A DNA stretch of 64,000 bases from Sphingomonas_E sp042693015 (GTDB lineage: Bacteria; Pseudomonadota; Alphaproteobacteria; Sphingomonadales; Sphingomonadaceae). A program made the translations under genes and the position numbers. Shown here in pieces: positions 28,462-36,593 of this stretch (position 1 is the stretch's first letter; every line of letters begins with the position of its first letter). The notes beneath the pieces are model-generated. The model saw nothing but the letters and a program-made list of their open reading frames with translations, had not been told where the DNA came from and made no database searches. The DNA lies in assembly GCF_042693015.1 (NCBI RefSeq), contig NZ_CP170544.1, forward strand, positions 930,001 to 994,000. Direction: 5' to 3'.

Positions 28462-28908
28462 TCAGGCCGCGACCGGCCCGCGATCCTCGGTCCAGGCCGC
28501 GCCGGGCGTCAGCGTGCGGGCGATCACCTGCGGGTTCAGATATTCACGCCAGCGGCTGATGCGGCCATCGGTGAACTCGACGACGCTGACATAGGCGTTC
28601 TCATAGGGCGCGCCGGTCGGCAGGTAAGTGCTGTGCGATGTATATTCGGCTACCAGCGCGTTCGGATCGGCCATGTCGTGCACTGCGACGATGCGATAGG
28701 CATAAGGCGCGAAATCGACCCAGCTCGCTTCCAGGCTGTCGCGGAACCATTTGGCGCCGCGCGCCTCGGACGGGAAGCCTTCCATCACCGGGAAAGGCCA
28801 TTCGAGCAACACGTCGTCGGCCAGGCACGCCTGGAACGTATCGAAATCCTTCTGCCCGAGCGCATCGAGCATCTTCAGGAACAGCGCGCGATTTTCCGGC
28901 GTCGTCAT
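28462..28908 (-). CDS. SnoaL-like (NTF2-fold) protein, first gene of the ene-reductase operon
   Basis: A 148-residue SnoaL_2-type protein of the ketosteroid-isomerase-like superfamily. The pattern LGQKDFDTFQACLADDVLLEWP and the C-terminal VVEFTDGRISRWREYLNP are typical. Function could be isomerase, hydratase or hydrolase. It is the first gene of the minus-strand operon, with the repeated promoter-region element 50 bases upstream. Confidence 0.8.
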   Translation of the reverse strand: MTTPENRALFLKMLDALGQKDFDTFQACLADDVLLEWPFPVMEGFPSEARGAKWFRDSLEASWVDFAPYAYRIVAVHDMADPNALVAEYTSHSTYLPTGAPYENAYVSVVEFTDGRISRWREYLNPQVIARTLTPGAAWTEDRGPVAA

Positions 28909-28957
28909 TCACCTCTCCATTTATCGGAGAGTTATGCGCGCTGGCTGCGGGCCGTGC

Positions 28958-28981
28958 CTAGTCGGTTTGGATTAGGCTGCG
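28958..28981 (-). promoter_or_regulatory. Putative shared operator, copy B (upstream of ene-reductase operon)
   Basis: CTAGTCG-N3-TGGATTAGGC followed by TGCG on the plus strand, matching copy A (21767-21790) at 20 of 24 positions. It lies 50 bases before the first ATG of the SnoaL-ene-reductase operon, a promoter-proximal position. Two copies in front of two units that flank one regulator gene suggest a regulon site. Confidence 0.45.
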
Positions 28982-29057
28982 GGGGCAAATCCGGTTTGTG
29001 GCCGTTATTGCGGTTTTCGGGCTTGAGTGCGGACTGTCAGGACAAGCGACAAAACTG

Positions 29058-29191
29058 CCTTCTCCCGCCTTCGCGGGAGAAGGAGGGGCCCGCCGCCGCA
29101 GGCGGTGGGGGATGAGGGTCTTCTTCTTCGTTCAACCCCGAACCGAGAAGAAGCCCCTCACCCAACCCTCTCCCGCGAAGGCGGGAGAGGG
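29058..29191. repeat. REP-like inverted repeat pair
   Basis: Two palindromes face each other: CCTTCTCCCGC-CTTC-GCGGGAGAAGG (29058-29083) and CCCTCTCCCGC-GAAG-GCGGGAGAGGG (29166-29191). Between them are a GC-rich cgccgccgcaggcgg stretch and GAGGGTCTTC / GAAGCCCCTC. This is the layout of a dispersed extragenic palindromic element. It fills most of the 324-base gap 28909-29232 and may end transcription of the siderophore receptor gene. No gene is visible in the gap. Confidence 0.8.
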
Positions 29192-29232
29192 CTCTGAAGT
29201 GACGTCCGTTCTCTCCGACAAAGCAGACTAGA

Positions 29233-31578
29233 TCACCACTTGTAGCGAACGGACCCCACCACGGTGCGGAGCGCGCCGAAATAGCAGCTGTTGGTGAAGG
29301 GGCAGGCCGATATGTGCTTCTTGTTGAACAGGTTCTGCGCGTTCAACGCGACGCTGAGACCCTGCAACGAAGGGCTGGCGAAGCCGAGATCATAGCCGAT
29401 CACTGCATCGAACAGGGTGAAGCCCTTGGTCTTGAAGGATTCGAAGGTGGTGACGCTGTTGACGACCTTGTAGCTCGTCGTGCCCCAGGAGCCGTCGACA
29501 TAGCGGAAGCCGCCGCCGAGGCTGAGGCCGCCCAGCGGCTGTTCGCCCGCGCCGCCCTTGCCGAAATCATAGGAAAGGAAGGCCGATGCCTGCCATTCCG
29601 GCACGCCCAGCGCCTTGGTGCCGGTGGTCGACGGGATGCCGGTGGTGCCGAGCCGCGTCAGCGTCGACGCGGCGGCGGGGACGGCGGGCGTGCCCTGGGT
29701 GATCACCGCATCGGTGTAGGTGCCGGCGAAGATCACATCGAAGCCGGGGCTGACTTCACCACGGCCCTCCAGCTCGACGCCGCGGACGCGGGTTTCGCCG
29801 ATCTGGACCTGCGCATTGCTGGGGCGGCCGGCGGTCCCGGCCAGCGGATCGCCGACGGGCACCTTCTGCCGCTTCAACTCATAAGCGGCGAGGGTGAAGA
29901 TCGCGTTCAGCCCGCGCGGCTGATATTTGAGGCCGCCTTCGAACATCTTGCCGGTGGTGGGATCGAAGGGGGTGCCGAGATAATCGGCGCCGGCCTGCGG
30001 CTCGAACGATTCCGAATAGCTGACATAAGGCGACAGGCCGAATTCGAACTCGTAGAGCGCGCCGAGGCGCATCGTGAAGGCGCTCTGCGACAGCGGCGTC
30101 ACCGCATTGTTCTTCTTGTTGAGCGTGTTCTGATCATACCAGTCCCAGCGGCCGCTGGCGATCAGCGCGAGGCGGCCGATCTTGATCTGATCCTGGATGT
30201 AGAGGCCGATCTGATCACGCTTGGTGTAGGTGTTGACATAAGCGGGCGACAGGACGGTGAGGTCCATGCTCGGCATCTGGCCGCCATAGACCGGGTTGTA
30301 GAGGTTGAGATTGGGGACGCTGGTCAGCGGATTGGCGGTCTGACCCGTGTTGAACTGCTGGACATTCTCGCCGGTGATGTTGAGGTAATCGAGGCCGACG
30401 AGCACGTCATGCTCGATGCCCCAGGTTTCGAACTTCGCGTTCAAGCTGTTGTCCATCGTCAGCGTGTCGAAATCCTCGTCCGCGCCGCCGCCGCCGCGGA
30501 TGATCGTCGAGAAATCGCTGTTGATGTTGAGGCCAGTGCCGGTGGTGCGGAAGCCCGCCACATAAAGCTGGCGGTAGGTCAGCTTGTTGTTCTGGAATCG
30601 GAAGTTCGAGCGGAAGGCCAGGTGATCGTTGAATTCGTGGCGAACGATCGCGGCGATCGACTTCTGCTTGTGGTCATAGACCTCATAAGCGGGATCGCCG
30701 GTGTTGATATTATAGGCGACCGGCCCGTTGGGGTTGGGCAGGACCGAGCCATAGGCCGACACGCCCGAATAGCCGCCGCCCGAGGGCGAGTGCTGGTAGG
30801 AGGCGATCAGGGTTATGCTGGTCTTCTCGTCCGGCACGAAGGCGAGCGACGGGCTGACATGATAGCGCTCGGCCTCCGCCATCTTGGTGAAGCCGTCGGC
30901 CTTCTGCCAGCCGCCCACCACGCGCGCGCGCCACTTGCCGTCCGCATCGAGCGGCTGGTTGACGTCGCCCACGGCACGCAGGCTGTTATAATTGCCTATC
31001 TGCCCCTCGAACCGGCCGAACGCCTCGGCCTCCGGCATCTTGCTGGTGAGGTTGATGAGGCCGCCGGGCGTGCCGTTACCGTAGAGCACCGAGGCCGGGC
31101 CCTTGAGGATATCGATCTGGTCGATGCGGTTGAAATCGGTCTGCGGGGTCGAATAGGGGCCGGCGATCAGGCGCATGCCATCGAGATACAGGCCGGGCGC
31201 GAAGCCGCGCAGGAACATCTGGTCATAACGCGAAACCGTGCCGCCGCGCTGGTTGGCGGAGATGCCGGCGACATAGCCGACCGCCTGGTTGAGCGAGATG
31301 GCGTTGCGGCGCTCCAGTTCCCGTCCGTCGATGACGGTGATCGCCTGCGGGGTTTCGATCAGCGGCGTGCCGGTCTTGGTGCCCGAGGCGACACCCTCTT
31401 CGCGGACGCCGGTGACGAGGATGGTGTCGGCCGCATTCTCGGCTTCCGCCGCTTCCGCCACTGCATCTTCGGCATAAGCCGGGGCCGCGATCATCGCCGC
31501 CGCTGCGGCCAGCGCCAGTGGCGAAAGACCGAACAAGGCCGCATGATGGCGGCGCCGGAGAACGGCGGAGAAACGCAT
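29233..31578 (-). CDS. TonB-dependent siderophore receptor
   Basis: A 781-residue outer-membrane receptor with a signal peptide (cleavage near AYAED, 33-37), a TonB-box region ADTILVTGVREEG, and a plug beginning TPLIETPQAITVIDGREL, the form seen in FhuA/FpvA-type siderophore receptors. The barrel ends in W (SVRYKW). It is divergent from a PepSY membrane cassette, with a Fur-like palindrome between. It should import a ferric siderophore; which one cannot be told. Confidence 0.93.
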   Translation of the reverse strand: MRFSAVLRRRHHAALFGLSPLALAAAAAMIAAPAYAEDAVAEAAEAENAADTILVTGVREEGVASGTKTGTPLIETPQAITVIDGRELERRNAISLNQAVGYVAGISANQRGGTVSRYDQMFLRGFAPGLYLDGMRLIAGPYSTPQTDFNRIDQIDILKGPASVLYGNGTPGGLINLTSKMPEAEAFGRFEGQIGNYNSLRAVGDVNQPLDADGKWRARVVGGWQKADGFTKMAEAERYHVSPSLAFVPDEKTSITLIASYQHSPSGGGYSGVSAYGSVLPNPNGPVAYNINTGDPAYEVYDHKQKSIAAIVRHEFNDHLAFRSNFRFQNNKLTYRQLYVAGFRTTGTGLNINSDFSTIIRGGGGADEDFDTLTMDNSLNAKFETWGIEHDVLVGLDYLNITGENVQQFNTGQTANPLTSVPNLNLYNPVYGGQMPSMDLTVLSPAYVNTYTKRDQIGLYIQDQIKIGRLALIASGRWDWYDQNTLNKKNNAVTPLSQSAFTMRLGALYEFEFGLSPYVSYSESFEPQAGADYLGTPFDPTTGKMFEGGLKYQPRGLNAIFTLAAYELKRQKVPVGDPLAGTAGRPSNAQVQIGETRVRGVELEGRGEVSPGFDVIFAGTYTDAVITQGTPAVPAAASTLTRLGTTGIPSTTGTKALGVPEWQASAFLSYDFGKGGAGEQPLGGLSLGGGFRYVDGSWGTTSYKVVNSVTTFESFKTKGFTLFDAVIGYDLGFASPSLQGLSVALNAQNLFNKKHISACPFTNSCYFGALRTVVGSVRYKW

Positions 31579-31601
31579 GATGATTGTGCCCCTTTTGCTA
31601 A

Positions 31602-31616
31602 TGCGATAGATTCGCA
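31602..31616. promoter_or_regulatory. Putative Fur-like operator
   Basis: TGCGA-TAGAT-TCGCA is a 15-base inverted repeat 24 bases before the siderophore receptor start and 69 bases before the first gene of the iron cassette. It resembles the TGCGAAT/ATTCGCA-type boxes I recall for Fur in some alphaproteobacteria. Iron repression of both divergent units would fit. Other AT-rich repeats nearby (GATTAGTC, GTGATTAG) are not explained. Confidence 0.45.
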
Positions 31617-31684
31617 GTTGCGATTAGTCGGGCAAAGTGATTAGGGCAAGGGACTTAGCGGCCGAGTCTGCGTGAAAGGGGCAT

Positions 31685-31972
31685 ATGGCGAGCGTGCGAG
31701 GGACGAGACATGGCGTGATGACGGCGCGTGTCGTGACGGCATTCGTCGGCGGCTATGCGGCGGTAGCGGGCATGGCTGCGCTGGCCGCGCGGCTGGCGCC
31801 GATCAGCCGTCCCGAGGCGGTGGTCTGGGCGATGATCCTGTCCTTCCTGATCTATGCCGGGCTGCTGCTGTGGGCGTTCCACGAACGTCGCCTGCTGCGG
31901 GTGATGGCGGTGATCTGGGGCGTGGCGATCCTGGCGGGCGGAAGCACCTGGCTGCTCGGGACCGCGGCATGA
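31685..31972 (+). CDS. Small membrane protein, DUF3649-like, of iron-uptake cassette
   Basis: A 95-residue protein with three predicted membrane segments (about 16-36, 44-64, 72-92). Small proteins of this kind commonly precede PepSY-domain proteins beside siderophore receptors and are annotated as iron uptake proteins. AAAGGGG lies before the ATG. Its stop overlaps the next start (ATGA). The exact role is unknown. Confidence 0.7.
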   Translation: MASVRGTRHGVMTARVVTAFVGGYAAVAGMAALAARLAPISRPEAVVWAMILSFLIYAGLLLWAFHERRLLRVMAVIWGVAILAGGSTWLLGTAA

Positions 31973-33564
31973 CGCCCGAAGTGCCGAGCCTGCGCCAGTC
32001 TATGGCCTGGATCCACGGCTGGCTGGGCCTGCTGGCCGGCTGGATATTGTTCGCGATGTTCCTGACCGGCACGGCGAGCTATTTCCGGCCGGAGATCACG
32101 CGCTGGATGCAGCCCGAGCTTGATCTGCCACGCGTGCCGGCAGCGACGGCGGCGAAGGTGGCGGTCGATCATCTGCAGAAGGTCGCGCCTGATGCCGAGC
32201 AATGGTTCATCTATCTGCCCGACGATCGCACCGCAGCGACGCGGATCTTCATCCGCGAACGGCCCAATCCCGATCCCAAGGCGACACCCAAGCCGCGCCG
32301 CCCGGAATTGCGGCTGAACCCGGAGACCGGAGAGAGACTGGAAGCGCGCGAGACGAAGGGAGGCGAGCATTTCTACCGCTTCCATTTCCAGCTCCAATTG
32401 CCGCACCCCTGGGGGCGCTGGCTTGCGGGGCTGTGCGCGATCGCGATGCTCGCCGCGATCATCTCGGGCGTGATCACCCACAAGCGCATCTCCGTCGATT
32501 TCTTCACCCTGCGCTGGAGCAAGGGGCAGAGGAGCTGGCTCGACGCGCATAATGTGACGGCGGTGATCGCCCTGCCGTTCCACGCGATGATCACCTACAC
32601 CGGCCTGATCACACTGATGTTCATGTATATGCCGTGGCCGATCAACGCGACCTACAAGGATCCGGCGACCTTCGATGCCGCGGCCTATGGCGAGGCGCCG
32701 GACGTGAAGGCTTCGGGGCGGGCGGCGGTGCTGGTGGCGGTCGCGCCCATCATTGCGGATGCCACGCGGATATGGGGCGGGACGCCGCCAGCGACCGTCG
32801 TCATCCGCAATCCCAATGATACGAATGCGACGATCAAGCTGATCCGCAGCGGCCGCGACACGCTCGGCGCGCGGGGTGGATCGATCACTTATTCGGGTGT
32901 GGACGGCCGCCAGCTTTCGGCATCGCCGCCGCAGGGCCCGGCGATCGAGACCGCATCGGTGATGCTTGGCCTGCACATGGGCGAATTCGCCCGGCCGGTG
33001 CTGCGCTGGACCTATTTCCTGCTGGGGCTGGCCGGCACGGCGATGGTGGGGACCGGGCTGGTGCTGTGGACGGTGAAGCGCAAGCGGCCCAATGCTGCGC
33101 CCTTCTTCGGTATCAGGCTCGTCGAGCGGCTGAATGTCGGGGCGGTCGCCTGCCTGCCGGCGGGCATGGCCGCCTTCCTGCTCGCCAACCGGCTGCTGCC
33201 CGCCGCGATGCCGGGGCGGAGCGACTTGGAGGTGAGCGCGATGTTCTGGGTGTGGTTCGGGCTGGCGGCGCTCGCCTGCCTGCGGCCGATACGGCGGGCC
33301 TGGATCGAGACGCTGGGCTTGTCCGCGGCGGCTTTCTTCGCAATCCCGCTGGTTAATGCGCTCACCACCGATCGCGGGCTGTTCGCCTCGATCACCAAGG
33401 GGGACAGTTTGTTCGTCGCCTTCGACATCGCCATGCTAGCGACGGGGGCTTTGCTCGCTTTTGCGGCGTGGCGCGTGGCGGTGAAGACGGCGAAGGCGGC
33501 GCGCGCGCAGAGGCGCAGCGACGCTCCGGTCGCGGGCCTGCGGGAGATGGCCGATGCAGCTTGA
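31969..33564 (+). CDS. PepSY-associated transmembrane protein (ferric reductase-like, PiuB type)
   Basis: A 531-residue inner-membrane protein. The N-terminal LRQSMAWIHGWLGLLAGWILF and the HDN-type segment SWLDAHNVTAVIALPFHAMITYTG are typical of PepSY_TM proteins, with several conserved His in or near membrane helices and a periplasmic PepSY-containing region. Such proteins are proposed to reduce ferric siderophores or help release iron. It is the middle gene of a three-gene operon, with ATGA coupling upstream. Confidence 0.85.
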   Translation: MTPEVPSLRQSMAWIHGWLGLLAGWILFAMFLTGTASYFRPEITRWMQPELDLPRVPAATAAKVAVDHLQKVAPDAEQWFIYLPDDRTAATRIFIRERPNPDPKATPKPRRPELRLNPETGERLEARETKGGEHFYRFHFQLQLPHPWGRWLAGLCAIAMLAAIISGVITHKRISVDFFTLRWSKGQRSWLDAHNVTAVIALPFHAMITYTGLITLMFMYMPWPINATYKDPATFDAAAYGEAPDVKASGRAAVLVAVAPIIADATRIWGGTPPATVVIRNPNDTNATIKLIRSGRDTLGARGGSITYSGVDGRQLSASPPQGPAIETASVMLGLHMGEFARPVLRWTYFLLGLAGTAMVGTGLVLWTVKRKRPNAAPFFGIRLVERLNVGAVACLPAGMAAFLLANRLLPAAMPGRSDLEVSAMFWVWFGLAALACLRPIRRAWIETLGLSAAAFFAIPLVNALTTDRGLFASITKGDSLFVAFDIAMLATGALLAFAAWRVAVKTAKAARAQRRSDAPVAGLREMADAA

Positions 33565-33871
33565 GCCGGCACTGATCTCCTACGCCGGGCTGGCCTGCTG
33601 GGCCTTGTCGACGCCCCGCTTGCGCCGGAATGTCGCCATGTCCGGTCTGCCGGCAGCGACGGTGCTGCGGGTGGCGGCCGTGGTGATCCTGGGCGTCGCC
33701 GCCTGGCGGGCGGTGCGGCATTTCGGGCCCTATCAGGGCTGGGTGGCGTGGGCGGGCATGCTGAGCCTTGCCGGCATCGTGCTGCTCCTGTTGCTTTCGC
33801 GCTGGCCCCGTGCCGCTTTGGGAACGGGGGTCGCGGCGATCGTGCTGGCCGTCCTGTCCGCGCCTTTTTAG
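33554..33871 (+). CDS. Small membrane protein, DUF3325-like
   Basis: A 105-residue protein with three hydrophobic segments (about 6-20, 38-52, 62-104). It overlaps the end of the PepSY gene by 11 bases and has GGGAGA as ribosome-binding site. DUF3325 proteins regularly accompany PepSY iron-uptake proteins. Its stop overlaps that of the convergent aldo/keto reductase by four bases. Confidence 0.7.
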   Translation: MQLEPALISYAGLACWALSTPRLRRNVAMSGLPAATVLRVAAVVILGVAAWRAVRHFGPYQGWVAWAGMLSLAGIVLLLLLSRWPRAALGTGVAAIVLAVLSAPF

Positions 33872-34878
33872 GCCGTCTCCAGCTCTTCCGGCAGCAATTC
33901 GGTGTCGATCATCGCCTGCATTGCGGGCGAGTAACGCGGGCCGGCGACCGCACCGGGTGTGAAGATCGCGTCGACCTGCGCGATGATCTCGTCGTCGAGG
34001 CGGATATGCGCCGCGGCGACATCCTCCTCGAGATGGGCGATGCTGCGGGTGCCAGGGATGGGGACCACGTCGCCGCCCTGCGCCAGCACCCAGCCGAGCG
34101 AAAGCTGGGCCGGCGTGCAGCCGGCGGCGGCGGCAAGCTCGCGAAAGCGATCGAGCAGTTTCAGATTGTGCGAAAGTTGCGGTTCGACGAAGCGCGGCAT
34201 GACGGCGCGGATATCGTCCTGCTCATAACGGTCGCTGCTGATCGCGTCGGCCAGGAAACCCCGCGCGACCGGCGAGAAGGCGACGAAGCCGATGCCGAGT
34301 TCGCGGCAGGCGTCGAGCACCGCCACTTCCGGGTTGCGGACCCAGGGCGAATATTCGGTCTGGATCGCGGCGATCGGGTGGACGGCGTGCGCGCGGCGGA
34401 TGGTGGCGGCGGACATTTCCGACAGGCCGATCGCGCCGATCTTGCCGGCTTCCTTGGCGCGGACCAGCGCGCCGACCGAATCCTCCACGGGGACGTTCCG
34501 ATCGAGCCGGTGGAGATAATAAAGATCGATATGGTCCGTGCCGAGCCGGCCGAGCGCCTGATCGAGCGTGCTGGCAATCGCCTCCGGCCGGCCATCCAGC
34601 CCGCGCTGGCCGTTGAACATGTCGAGCACGCATTTGCTGGCGAGGGTGAATTCGCGGCGGCGGTGCATCACATGCTTGCCGATCAGCCGTTCATTGCCGC
34701 CATGGCCGTAGAGCGCGGCGGTGTCGAGGAAGGTGATGCCGAGATCGAGCGCGTGGTTGAGGAGACGGGCGCTGTCCTCCTCGCTGGGCATGCGGCCATA
34801 AGCGTGGCTCAGGTTCATGCACCCGAGGCCGATCGCGGAGACGGTGAGCGGGCCGATGCGGCGGGTAGGAAGCGTCAT
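33868..34878 (-). CDS. Aldo/keto reductase
   Basis: A 336-residue TIM-barrel NADPH-dependent oxidoreductase. The N-terminal RRIGPLTVSAIGLGCMNL, catalytic Asp and Tyr in FLDTAALYGHGGNERLIG, and PIPGTRSIAHLEED cofactor site are all present. It belongs to the group often labelled general stress or pyridoxal-type reductases. Substrate unknown. It stands alone on the minus strand. Confidence 0.92.
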   Translation of the reverse strand: MTLPTRRIGPLTVSAIGLGCMNLSHAYGRMPSEEDSARLLNHALDLGITFLDTAALYGHGGNERLIGKHVMHRRREFTLASKCVLDMFNGQRGLDGRPEAIASTLDQALGRLGTDHIDLYYLHRLDRNVPVEDSVGALVRAKEAGKIGAIGLSEMSAATIRRAHAVHPIAAIQTEYSPWVRNPEVAVLDACRELGIGFVAFSPVARGFLADAISSDRYEQDDIRAVMPRFVEPQLSHNLKLLDRFRELAAAAGCTPAQLSLGWVLAQGGDVVPIPGTRSIAHLEEDVAAAHIRLDDEIIAQVDAIFTPGAVAGPRYSPAMQAMIDTELLPEELETA

Positions 34879-34961
34879 GACGTCAACTCCGGCTGATCTT
34901 CAGATTCTGGTGCGTTCGACTTTGCATTCCAGTTCTACGGGAATGGAGGCGGCATCTGGTA

Positions 34962-35285
34962 TCATGCGGGCCGGGGCCCCCATAGGATAACCGCCGACCC
35001 GAGCAGGCAGATCGCGGCGCCGATCAGATCCCAGCGATCGGGCTTCGCGCTTTCGACGACCCACAGCCAGCCGATGGCCGCCGCGATATAGACGGCGCCA
35101 TAGGCTGCATAAGCGCGACCGGCATGTTCGGCATCGACCAGGGTGAGCAGGTAGGCGAACAGACAGAGCGAGGCGATGCCCGGCGCGATCCACCATGGCG
35201 ATTTATCGAGCCGCAGCCACGCCCAGAAGGCGAAGCATCCGGCGATTTCGGCAATCGCTGCACAGAGATAGGCGATGGCGGTCAT
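34962..35285 (-). CDS. YnfA/UPF0060 family membrane protein
   Basis: A 107-residue four-helix inner-membrane protein. AEIAGCFAFWAWLRLDKS and AGRAYAAYGAVYIAAAIGWLW match the YnfA family, related to small multidrug resistance transporters. The start is the ATG at 35285; the open frame continues upstream but lies antisense to the next gene. Role in efflux is inferred by family only. Confidence 0.88.
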   Translation of the reverse strand: MTAIAYLCAAIAEIAGCFAFWAWLRLDKSPWWIAPGIASLCLFAYLLTLVDAEHAGRAYAAYGAVYIAAAIGWLWVVESAKPDRWDLIGAAICLLGSAVILWGPRPA

Positions 35286-35410
35286 CAACCTGATCTCGCA
35301 CCGAACGGCGAGGGCGGCAATAGTTCGATGCCGTCCGGCGATGGAGCAGACATTCGGACGGGATAGCAGCGGCATCTCCATATTGCTTCGACAGGTGTTC
35401 CGTTTCCGTG

Positions 35411-36097
35411 ATGTTGAAAATGCCGCTGGCGATGCTCGCCGCGTCGATCCTCTGCCTTGGCGCCATGCCCGCCGCGGCGCGCACCAATCATGATGCACAG
35501 CTCTGGGTAAACCTGACGGCGCAGGGGTCGATTAGCGGCAAGCTCGTCTATTTTGCGGAGATCCAGCCGCGCCTGGGGGATCGGGCGGACGGGCTGGACC
35601 AGTTGTTGCTGCGCCCCGCGGTGGGGTGGAAGCTCGCCCCGAATCTCACCGCCTATCAGGGCTATGCGCGGGTGATTTCACCGGTCGATGACGGTGCCGA
35701 CATTCGCGAGCATCGTAGCTTCCAGCAACTGAGCTGGATCGTGGCGCGGCCCTGGGGCGGTGAGTTTTCCAGCCGCACGCGGCTGGAGCAACGCTGGCGA
35801 TCGGATGGCGACGATATGGGCTGGCGGTTGCGCGAGATGGCGCGGCTGGAAGTGCCGCTGGCCGCCGGCGGTAAAACCGCGGCGCTGGGTTATGCCGAAG
35901 GCTTCGTCGCGCTCAACAGTACCGACTGGGGCGCCAAGAGCGGCTTCGATCAATTGCGGGTGTTTGCAGGCGCGGAGATCGGGTTGCGAGGAGCGTCGAC
36001 GATCGAGCTTGGCTATCTGAATCAGCTCATCAACCAGCGCGGCGGCCAGCAGCGCGTGAACCACGTGCTGTCGGTGAGCCTGTTCCTGCGACATTGA
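35411..36097 (+). CDS. DUF2490 family outer-membrane-type protein
   Basis: A 228-residue protein with a signal peptide ending near PAAAR (about 20-24) followed by an amphipathic beta pattern, as in DUF2490 proteins of alphaproteobacteria. Motifs LWVNLTAQGSI, LLLRPAVGW and RLEQRW are typical. A GTG one codon before the ATG could also be the start. Function is not established; probably a small outer-membrane barrel. Confidence 0.75.
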   Translation: MLKMPLAMLAASILCLGAMPAAARTNHDAQLWVNLTAQGSISGKLVYFAEIQPRLGDRADGLDQLLLRPAVGWKLAPNLTAYQGYARVISPVDDGADIREHRSFQQLSWIVARPWGGEFSSRTRLEQRWRSDGDDMGWRLREMARLEVPLAAGGKTAALGYAEGFVALNSTDWGAKSGFDQLRVFAGAEIGLRGASTIELGYLNQLINQRGGQQRVNHVLSVSLFLRH

Positions 36098-36149
36098 CGA
36101 TGCGTGTGGGGCTATTGCCGTCCACCTCGCGTCGGTGCACCATCGACGC

Positions 36150-36593
36150 ATGCTCAAGGCTTTCCTGCGCGCGACGCTGGTGTGGGCGCTGACCGCGGCG
36201 ATTTTGCCGGCGTTATTCCTGCCGATAAGCATCCTGTCTTCGTCGCCTGCCGAGAATGCCGTGAAGATGGCCGGAGGGGCCGTGCTCATCATATTGGCGG
36301 GCAGCCTGGCCTTCGCGCTGTTTTCGATGCTGTTGCTGGCCATCCCCGTCGCCTTGCTGTTGCGGAGGGCGGGCCGGGAAAGCGAGGCAGCCTATCGCTG
36401 GAGCGGGGCTGTGATCGGTTTCCTGCTGCCGTTGGCGATCATCGCCCTGTCGCGATACGGCGCGACGCCGATGATGGCGTTGATCGGGGGGATAAGCGGC
36501 GCCACGGCTGCGCGATCCTGGTGGCGCCATGGGCGGAAGGCGGCGGTCGAGAACGGCAGCCAAGTGGGTTTTACCGGAACGGCGGCTCGTTGA
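36150..36593 (+). CDS. Hypothetical membrane protein
   Basis: A 147-residue protein with about four hydrophobic stretches (residues 9-27, 36-66, 78-95, 100-112 approximately) and a basic C-terminal tail. I do not recognise the family. A GTG at 36135 in frame could be the start instead of the ATG at 36150; neither has a strong ribosome-binding site. Its 3' end overlaps that of the convergent AMP nucleosidase gene by 23 bases. Confidence 0.5.
   Translation: MLKAFLRATLVWALTAAILPALFLPISILSSSPAENAVKMAGGAVLIILAGSLAFALFSMLLLAIPVALLLRRAGRESEAAYRWSGAVIGFLLPLAIIALSRYGATPMMALIGGISGATAARSWWRHGRKAAVENGSQVGFTGTAAR

Noticed and set aside
29314..31644. 776-codon open frame opposite the siderophore receptor
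   Set aside because: Antisense shadow of the receptor gene; no recognisable motif and biased composition.
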